From an uncultured Eubacteriales bacterium (GTDB lineage Bacteria; Bacillota; Clostridia; Monoglobales; Firm-18), in assembly GCA_905210885.1 (NCBI GenBank), contig CAJLYO010000047.1:1-9979 (forward strand): DNA of 9,979 nt, written 5' to 3'. Shown piece after piece: positions 1-5,837 of the stretch; position 1 is the first letter of the stretch; every line of letters starts with the position of its first letter. The position numbers were made by a program, and so were the translations under genes. The notes beneath the pieces were generated by a model. That model worked only from the letters and a program-made list of their open reading frames with translations. It was not told where the DNA came from and did not search any database.

Positions 1-551
1 CCTGCCGATGCATTACCGCCGCTTTTGCTGCTTACGTATGAAGGTACGTAGTATAAATGACCTTCGTCCGTTTTAAAGTCGCGGACTATGTCCGGATTGC
101 TGTCAAGGAATTTTTTGAAGTTCGGCGCATAATCATCTATTAAATCGTCTAAGCTTGCTATGTAATTTTCACGTATAGCATTTTCCACACCGCCGGGCGT
201 GTCAGTCGTCCAATACCAGCCTATAAGGTCGGGAAGGTCGTCAGACGCCAAAAGCAGGTTAAACTGCTGCTTTTCCTGACCGGCTGTTGCAAATGTCCAT
301 TCAATATTAACGCCAAGCTTCTCCATATAATTTTTAAGCGAAGGGTATTCAAGGGGGTTGCTGTACTGACCAATTGCACTGCCGCCGCGGTAAGACCACG
401 CTTTAAGGGTTGTTTCCGTTTTAATGGGATAACCGCTTTTTTTAAGCGCCTCTAAATCGTCGGAAGATCCGGTGTCGCCGTTTCCTCCTCCGCAGCCTGA
501 AATTGCTGCCGCTGCAAGCAGTGCCGTAACCGTTGCATAAATTTTTTTCAT
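1..551 (-). CDS. ABC transporter extracellular substrate-binding lipoprotein (family 1, LipO/YtcQ-like), 5' portion
   Basis: This is the N-terminal 183 codons of a gene that runs off the left edge. The product begins MKKIYATVTALLAAAAISGC, a lipoprotein signal peptide with lipobox I-S-G-C and Cys20 as the lipidated residue, followed by a short Gly/Ser/Asp spacer. The mature part has a beta strand with a lone Trp (TTLKAWSYRGG), then GVNIEWTFATAGQEKQQFNLLLASDDLPDLIGW. That order (a Gly-Val-x-Ile/Val strand, then a helix ending in L-L-A-S-D-D-L-P-D) is typical of extracellular solute-binding proteins of the oligosaccharide (CUT1) ABC class in Clostridia and Paenibacillus. The ATG at 549-551 is preceded by GAGAGGAG at 7-nt spacing. 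It follows the SLH gene by 24 bp and probably captures oligosaccharides released by the lyase encoded upstream. Permease genes would be expected further left. The ligand cannot be read from the sequence. Confidence 0.88.
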   Translation of the reverse strand, partial: MKKIYATVTALLAAAAISGCGGGNGDTGSSDDLEALKKSGYPIKTETTLKAWSYRGGSAIGQYSNPLEYPSLKNYMEKLGVNIEWTFATAGQEKQQFNLLLASDDLPDLIGWYWTTDTPGGVENAIRENYIASLDDLIDDYAPNFKKFLDSNPDIVRDFKTDEGHLYYVPSYVSSKSGGNASA

Positions 552-558
552 AACAAAA

Positions 559-566
559 CTCCTCTC
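559..566 (-). promoter_or_regulatory. Shine-Dalgarno of the binding-protein gene
   Basis: GAGAGGAG on the minus strand lies 7 nt before the ATG at 551. It fixes the start, which also places the lipobox Cys at residue 20, a normal distance. Confidence 0.8.
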
Positions 567-575
567 ATAATCATA

Positions 576-2942
576 TTATTTTAAAAGCCCCGAGACATTT
601 AAAACCGTAAAAAGTATCTTGGCCGTTTCCGCACGGGTTGCAAAATTTTCCGGTTTTACCGTGTTATCGCCGTAACCGCCCATAGCGCCGATTTCCGACA
701 TTTTCAAAACAGCCTCACGGGCATATTCCGCGATGTCGCCATCGTCCGCGAACCTTGCGGCAGCGTTTCCGGAAAGTTCTATATTTTTATACTGCAGCGC
801 GCGCATAAGAATTGCCGCAATATCCTGGCGCGTTATGTTTTGTCCGACGCCAAAGCTTTCGCCGTCACCGTTTACAATTTTCGCCTTTGCCGCTGCGGTG
901 ATATACAAAGCGTACCATGCAGCACTGTCAACGTCCGAGAAATGCGAAACCGCAGTTTTGTCGGTTTCTATATTAAATGCCGCTACCGTCATTTTAACAA
1001 ATTCCTCGCGTGTAATATTGTCATTGGGTCTGAAATTGCCATGCTCATCGCCGCTTACAATATCTCTGTCTGCCAAAGCCTTTACGCTTTCCGCCGCCCA
1101 CGAAACGCCGTTATCCTGCATATCGGGGAAATTTTTGCCGGTGTCCTGATTATCCGACGGCTTGTTATCATCGGGTTTTTCCGTTACCGGAGGAACATAC
1201 ACGGTTTTGGAGCCGCCTCCCCCTCCTCCGCCTCCGCTGCTGCCGCTGCCCTTTGAAGGCGTTTTTGCCGGCTTTGCGGGAACGTTAATTGTAAAGCTGC
1301 GCGGTTTCACAAGCATTTCCGTGCCGTCATCTCGCACCGCTTTTACCGTCAGTACAACGGTTTTCGCCGTTTCCTGAATGTGAACCATTCCGTATTCGTC
1401 TATAACGGAAGGGTCGGAGGTGCTCCATGAAAATTTCGTACCGTTTTTGCCCGACTCGGGGAGATTTATACGCGTTGTATTTACTGTAACATCGCTGTCG
1501 ATTTCAATGCTTAATATATCCTGAGTATATATATCCTCAGAAAGGTCAAGCATTTTAACAGTAACCGTAAGCTCTATGGGAAGGCTTTTACCTGCTTTTG
1601 ACACAATTCCGCTCAATGTAACCGTACGGTCATTATTCTTTTCATCGTCATAAGAGGGACGGTAAACGGTGCCGTCGGTGGTAACAACTTTATCGTCAGA
1701 ACTTTCCGTCCATGTAATAAATGTATCATCGGGGCCTTTACCGGGCAGAACAAGATTTCCGGTTACAGCCGACAAGTCGGCGCCCTCGTTTAAAGCCAAT
1801 GTAATATCGGTAATGGTATTTTTCACATTTTCAAGCTGTGCCGCAATATCCTGAGGCTCACCGAAAATAAAGTTAAGCTTTGCATTTCCGAAGCTTCTGC
1901 CGTATGAGTCATATGCGCCTGAAAAATCGATTACGCACTCGTCACCTTCGTTTGCCGTTTCCGCCATGGTAATTACGGGTTTTGACTTCCACGCCGTAAT
2001 CGACGCTGCCTTGCCCGTAAGATTTTCCTGCGACTCAACACCCCACGCAAGGGTATAGTCGGTGCCTTCGCTTAAAACGGTAAAGTCCGCCTCGCTTGCC
2101 GCTCTTTTTCTCACAACAACCGGCGTGCCCTCCGTAACGTCTGCAAACTGGCTTAAATTAACCGTAAACACCGTTGTGTCGACGTCTGCGCTGTAGCCTT
2201 TTTCGTCGTCGCCTTTTAATTCGCCGCAGCCGATAATCTCAGCCTGCCGCGGAATAACCTTCACGTTGTCAACATAATATACGTCTGTTCTCGACCTGTT
2301 GTACAGCAAAAATCCTGCGAATGCGAAAACATCATCGGGAAATTCCGCGCCGCCCAAGTTTTTGTTTTCAACATTTTCTCCGTCAAGCACTCCGCTTTTC
2401 AGCGTAACGCTGTATGACTTTTCAGCCCAGTCCGCAGAAACAACAAACTTATATCTTTCGTTTGCCGCATACTTTCCGGCGGTAACCGGCGTTCCGTAGC
2501 TTGCGGCGCTTATTATAATTTCCCCCTGATTTGTGAAAGAAATTATCGGCGCATCTCTGAAACTGCCGCTTTGCGCGGACGAAGCACCGCTGTCATTTAC
2601 AAGGTTAAAATACAAGATCGCATTGCTCTCAGTGGAAACCGGGATAAAGTCAATTTCAAAATCAACTTTTCCGGGCATGGCAAATGACGCGTCGCCTTTT
2701 AAAAACGTGCTTTTTCCTGCCGGAATTTCAATCATGCCGTCAACAACAGAGCAAACCGCGCCGTTCCACCCGGGACCGCGCTGCGTTCCGGCGCCGTCCC
2801 TTGCAAGCAAAATGTTATCGGTTAAAAACTCAGCCCTGTTGCTTGACGATACAAAAGCGCACGCCGAGCCGAATACGATTTGGCAAACTGAAAAGTTTAA
2901 AATCAGCACTGCCGATAAAAGAGAAGCAAGCTTTTTTCTCAC
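576..2942 (-). CDS. Secreted lectin-like / Ig-like protein with three C-terminal SLH repeats
   Basis: This 788-residue protein is predicted to be held on the cell wall. Residues 1 to about 29 form a signal peptide. Residues ~40-232 look like a concanavalin-A/LamG-type beta sandwich (KVDFEIDFIPV near 92, closing strand YYVDNVKVIP at 222-231). Residues ~235-360 form a further beta-rich module. Residues ~365-464 fit the atypical bacterial Ig-like pattern (NLVLPGKGPDDTFITWTESS, then DGTVYRPS), and ~467-555 is a second, related module. A Gly/Ser linker with eight consecutive Gly (570-577) and a Pro/Asp/Lys/Asn stretch lead to three SLH repeats at ~604-655, ~668-718 and ~731-782. Their signature motifs are ITRE, ITRQ and ATRAE, so at least the first and third look competent for binding secondary cell-wall polymer. 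No catalytic signature is visible. A glycan-binding or structural role is inferred from the ConA-like fold and the neighbouring lyase. The start is GTG. Confidence 0.88.
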   Translation of the reverse strand: MRKKLASLLSAVLILNFSVCQIVFGSACAFVSSSNRAEFLTDNILLARDGAGTQRGPGWNGAVCSVVDGMIEIPAGKSTFLKGDASFAMPGKVDFEIDFIPVSTESNAILYFNLVNDSGASSAQSGSFRDAPIISFTNQGEIIISAASYGTPVTAGKYAANERYKFVVSADWAEKSYSVTLKSGVLDGENVENKNLGGAEFPDDVFAFAGFLLYNRSRTDVYYVDNVKVIPRQAEIIGCGELKGDDEKGYSADVDTTVFTVNLSQFADVTEGTPVVVRKRAASEADFTVLSEGTDYTLAWGVESQENLTGKAASITAWKSKPVITMAETANEGDECVIDFSGAYDSYGRSFGNAKLNFIFGEPQDIAAQLENVKNTITDITLALNEGADLSAVTGNLVLPGKGPDDTFITWTESSDDKVVTTDGTVYRPSYDDEKNNDRTVTLSGIVSKAGKSLPIELTVTVKMLDLSEDIYTQDILSIEIDSDVTVNTTRINLPESGKNGTKFSWSTSDPSVIDEYGMVHIQETAKTVVLTVKAVRDDGTEMLVKPRSFTINVPAKPAKTPSKGSGSSGGGGGGGGSKTVYVPPVTEKPDDNKPSDNQDTGKNFPDMQDNGVSWAAESVKALADRDIVSGDEHGNFRPNDNITREEFVKMTVAAFNIETDKTAVSHFSDVDSAAWYALYITAAAKAKIVNGDGESFGVGQNITRQDIAAILMRALQYKNIELSGNAAARFADDGDIAEYAREAVLKMSEIGAMGGYGDNTVKPENFATRAETAKILFTVLNVSGLLK
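1212..1235 (-). repeat. Poly-glycine codon tract in the linker before SLH repeats
   Basis: Eight consecutive Gly codons (residues 570-577 of the SLH protein) use mixed GGA, GGC and GGG. They form a C-rich run on the plus strand. The tract is a flexible spacer between the Ig-like modules and the wall-binding SLH repeats. Because the codons are mixed it is not a pure microsatellite, although in-frame length variation between strains is plausible. Confidence 0.85.
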
Positions 2943-2947
2943 AAATA

Positions 2948-2956
2948 TTCCCCCTT
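2948..2956 (-). promoter_or_regulatory. Shine-Dalgarno deciding a GTG start
   Basis: AAGGGGGAA on the minus strand has its G-run 7 nt before the GTG at 2940-2942. It sits within the 15-bp gap after the tandem TAA TAA stops of the preceding gene. No ATG gives a better start, and the GTG is followed at once by a lysine-rich signal peptide (MRKKLASLL). Confidence 0.78.
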
Positions 2957-2957
2957 A

Positions 2958-5810
2958 TTACTTGTATAAAACTACTTCTTTAATATTTGAATAATACTGA
3001 CGGATATAAACGTCATCGCCGACCTCAATATCGGACATCGAACCTTTATACACATTCTGTTTTTCGCGCTCATACACCGTAACATTTACATTGCCCAGCG
3101 AATACACTCGTCTTACGCCGTCAAGTTCGTCCAATACTATTTTTGAATCATTGTAAGCCGAAACTTTTCCGTAATTCACACCGAGGTACTGGTTGCCGTG
3201 ACCCTCGTTTAAAACACCCAGATCTGCCGACGGAGAACTGCCGTCAAGCCATCTTTCGTTGCTTTTATCTCCTGCACGGACGGTTACAAGAATATTTGTC
3301 GCCTCACCGTTGGAATTAAGGGTAAGCAAAACCGCATCTCCCGGTCTTACGTCTTCTGCTGCGGTTTTGTTTCCGCCGGCATTTTCAAGCAGATACTTTA
3401 ACGCCGGATATCTGCCCCATATTCCGCCGCTTCCTTCTGTCGGACGTGTATATATTCTTACGGCGGTTCCGCTTCTGTATCCGTTTAATATGGTAACGTC
3501 CTCACCGTCGGCATTTAATCCTTTTGAAATCTTTTCAACCACCAAAACGTCCGAATTTAAGTTAGGCGTATCCGGTGCGGCGGTATCGCCCACGTTGTAT
3601 TCATAATACCTTATGGCAATGTTTGAAAACAGTGTTTCGTCAACATCGTAAAATGCCATCTGCATTTTATTTGTCGCAGCGGAAGCGCCTGTGTTTGCCG
3701 GCAGAGTAATTTCACCGAAAACATAATCTAATATCAGGTTGGAATATGAAAGCGAATACACTGCGTCATCGGGAATACCCGACAAATCCGGGGCGGGATT
3801 GCCCTCAATCTTGCTCTCAACTGCAGGAACCGCAAATATAACTGTCTGTGCGGTAAGTCCCACCCTTTTACCGATTGTGCCCGATTTAAAAACAGTGCGG
3901 GCGGTATTTTCGTTTGAACGAATAAAAATGTCGGGGTAAAGCTCGTCATCTCTTTCCTTCTCTGAGGTTTCTGCCTGCGGAGCATAGGCATAAATGTCAA
4001 GATAAGTAATTTTTTCATTTACCATCTTATATTTAACAAGCCTGTACAAAAGATTTTGCTGCTGTGCATATTGCGTAAGAGTGTCATAAATCTGCGCGTT
4101 ACCGCGGACACTTTTGCCGTTAATCGTTACCTTGTCGGCAAATTCCGCTACAGATGCATTGCCGTCGGTGTTGTAAAGAGTGCACTTTACAATTTCCGAA
4201 ACACCGGGGAACTTTGCATACTTGCTTATAAATCCGAGGCTTGACTCAACCTGCTCGCTTACCTCATTCATATTTATTGCGGCAATCATATTGAATTTAT
4301 TAAGTAAGAATGTCGATTCAAGACCTGCCTTGAGCTTCTTTACATTTGTATTCTTAAGAATAATCTGCTGCTGATACAAAGGCGATTCAAGATAGCTTTC
4401 GCCGCCTATTACCGCGCCATCCTCACTTACTTCGCTTATCACACCGCTTACCTGAAGGGTAGAACCGAAGCCCATCGCCCGTGTAATTTCACCCTGAGCA
4501 TTTGTTTCGCAAATTACGGATAAAACTACGTTTTTCTCTATATCCTTGGGGTTAAAAAGCTGTCCGTTTTCGTCACGCAGAAAGACTTTATCCTTATCAT
4601 AAGCCTTTTTCATTTCAAGGCTCTCGCCGTATTTTCCCTTGATTTCAAACTTAGAAAAATTAAACTCCTTAACAACTATATCCGTGTAGGTCTTAACCCA
4701 AACAATATCAAAGCTTCCGTCCCCGTCGTTGTCAATTAAAGTAAGGTCGGACAACGCGCCTTTTTTCAATTCATTCTGCAAATGCGCCATATCCGCTTTA
4801 TCCGCCGGACCGGAGTATTTAAAGTTTTCGTACACAAGCGCATCTTTGGAAATACTAAGGCTTTGTTCACCGTCACCACGGGATATTTTGACCTTGTCCA
4901 AATCTGCCAAATCAAAAACCTCGCCGGATTTTGCGTAAACAATTTCATTTTTTCTGGTAAGCGGATACATGCACACAATTTTATCCGAATCCGGGTTTGT
5001 ATTATCAATATAGTAACGAACGGTCTGACCGAGATACTCCGTATTTTCATAAAGCAGCATGCTGTCGTATAATACACCGTCGATTTTCACGGTGCCGCCG
5101 GAGGTCGGCTGCGTTCCGTCAATGCTCATTATCGAGTTGCACTGCAAAACGCCGTCGTCATATGATATGTTCCAATGAGCCTCAATGTATGTCGGTGCGT
5201 CGCTTTTTGTATTATCGATTATTCCGTTATTTGTTATATAATAATCCGGAATTTTTGTGTGCAGCGCTTTATACACAAGCGCCGCCGCGTCACCGGCAGT
5301 CGCCGCAGCCTCGGGATTTTGGTTGGTTAAAAGTCCGATACTCCGCGCCGTTTCCAGATACCCCATCGGGTAACCGCCGTTAATACGCGCCATAGGCTCA
5401 TATCCCAGCATGCTTACCAAAACCTTAATAATATCACGCAGGGTAATTGTGTCATACGGACGAAAACTTACCGTTTTGTCGTCATTGTCATATCCGGACA
5501 TAATTCCGCTTTCAACCGCCGCCGCAATCTCCACGGCGTATTCACAGCCATCCGTATCCGTTATGTTTTTCGCCGTTTCTACTTCGAGTGCGCCTCCACG
5601 GTAGCTTAAAACACCGGAAACAACCGCAGCCATTTCTCCTCTTGTAAATTCTTTTTCGGGATTTTCAAGATTGGGGAATACAGAAAACGATTTAAAAAAT
5701 CCTTCGTACTCCGGTGTCAAAGCCGTTATACTATCCGCAGCCGTCGCCGTTTGCGGAAATGCAGCGACAGCCATGCTGAAAATCAGCACAAACAATATTA
5801 GTTTTTTCAT
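2958..5810 (-). CDS. Large surface protein with N-terminal SLH repeats and long beta-rich body
   Basis: This 950-residue protein has a signal peptide (residues 1 to ~25, cleavage near TATA-AD). Three SLH-like repeats follow at ~35-70, ~92-136 and ~148-184. The first has the TRGE signature (residues 57-60). The second (SGYDNDDKTVSFRPYDTIT) has TLRD and the third has only TAGD, so two of the three are degenerate. The remaining ~750 residues match no enzyme family I recognise. They are beta-rich, with repeated strand-turn patterns such as SGVISEVSEDGAVI (455-468), RPGDAVLLTLNSNGEATNIL (822-841) and DIEVGDDVYIRQYY (927-940). An Asp-rich loop, DNDGDGSFD at 360-368, fits the calcium-binding DxDxDG pattern. 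The start is ATG at 5808-5810 with a modest AAGG-type site just upstream, 27 bp after the lyase gene. The end has two in-frame TAA codons in tandem. A wall-bound structural or scaffold role is inferred from SLH and context only. Confidence 0.85.
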   Translation of the reverse strand: MKKLILFVLIFSMAVAAFPQTATAADSITALTPEYEGFFKSFSVFPNLENPEKEFTRGEMAAVVSGVLSYRGGALEVETAKNITDTDGCEYAVEIAAAVESGIMSGYDNDDKTVSFRPYDTITLRDIIKVLVSMLGYEPMARINGGYPMGYLETARSIGLLTNQNPEAAATAGDAAALVYKALHTKIPDYYITNNGIIDNTKSDAPTYIEAHWNISYDDGVLQCNSIMSIDGTQPTSGGTVKIDGVLYDSMLLYENTEYLGQTVRYYIDNTNPDSDKIVCMYPLTRKNEIVYAKSGEVFDLADLDKVKISRGDGEQSLSISKDALVYENFKYSGPADKADMAHLQNELKKGALSDLTLIDNDGDGSFDIVWVKTYTDIVVKEFNFSKFEIKGKYGESLEMKKAYDKDKVFLRDENGQLFNPKDIEKNVVLSVICETNAQGEITRAMGFGSTLQVSGVISEVSEDGAVIGGESYLESPLYQQQIILKNTNVKKLKAGLESTFLLNKFNMIAAINMNEVSEQVESSLGFISKYAKFPGVSEIVKCTLYNTDGNASVAEFADKVTINGKSVRGNAQIYDTLTQYAQQQNLLYRLVKYKMVNEKITYLDIYAYAPQAETSEKERDDELYPDIFIRSNENTARTVFKSGTIGKRVGLTAQTVIFAVPAVESKIEGNPAPDLSGIPDDAVYSLSYSNLILDYVFGEITLPANTGASAATNKMQMAFYDVDETLFSNIAIRYYEYNVGDTAAPDTPNLNSDVLVVEKISKGLNADGEDVTILNGYRSGTAVRIYTRPTEGSGGIWGRYPALKYLLENAGGNKTAAEDVRPGDAVLLTLNSNGEATNILVTVRAGDKSNERWLDGSSPSADLGVLNEGHGNQYLGVNYGKVSAYNDSKIVLDELDGVRRVYSLGNVNVTVYEREKQNVYKGSMSDIEVGDDVYIRQYYSNIKEVVLYK
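4707..4733 (-). other. EF-hand-like / DxDxDG calcium-binding loop inside the SLH protein
   Basis: Codons 360-368 of the 950-residue protein spell D-N-D-G-D-G-S-F-D. Asp at loop positions 1, 3, 5 and 9 with Gly at 6 fits the DxDxDG calcium-loop pattern seen in EF-hand, dockerin and other extracellular bacterial proteins. It lies between hydrophobic strands (LTLI before, IVWVKTY after), so it is more likely a beta-hairpin calcium loop than a helical EF-hand. Confidence 0.6.
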
Positions 5811-5837
5811 GGTTTTATCCTTACCTTTCTGTTTATT

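Noticed and set aside
549..568. A six-codon ORF (ATG at 566-568) whose TGA overlaps the ATG of the binding-protein gene
   Set aside because: The ATG is part of the stretch leading into the Shine-Dalgarno and has no ribosome site of its own. Nothing suggests a leader peptide.
570..598. TATGAT on the minus strand (570-575), a possible -10 box just before the binding-protein gene
   Set aside because: No acceptable -35 element lies about 17 bp upstream, and the box sits only 18 nt from the start codon, overlapping the ribosome site region. It is more likely chance within a short operon gap.
733..1377. Plus-strand open frames opposite the SLH-encoding end of the 788-residue gene, including a Pro-rich one
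   Set aside because: They are antisense shadows of a gene with clear SLH motifs. The Pro-rich run is the complement of the Gly linker, and there are no ribosome sites or family matches.
2859..2885. Cys20 and Cys28 of the 788-residue protein as possible lipoprotein cysteines
   Set aside because: The preceding residues (FSV-C and GSA-C) do not satisfy the lipobox, which needs Leu/Val/Ile at -3 and Gly/Ala/Ser at -1. SLH repeats already provide anchoring.
4766..5077. A minus-strand 103-codon frame inside the 950-residue gene
   Set aside because: It is an alternative frame inside a confidently coding region, with no signal or family features.
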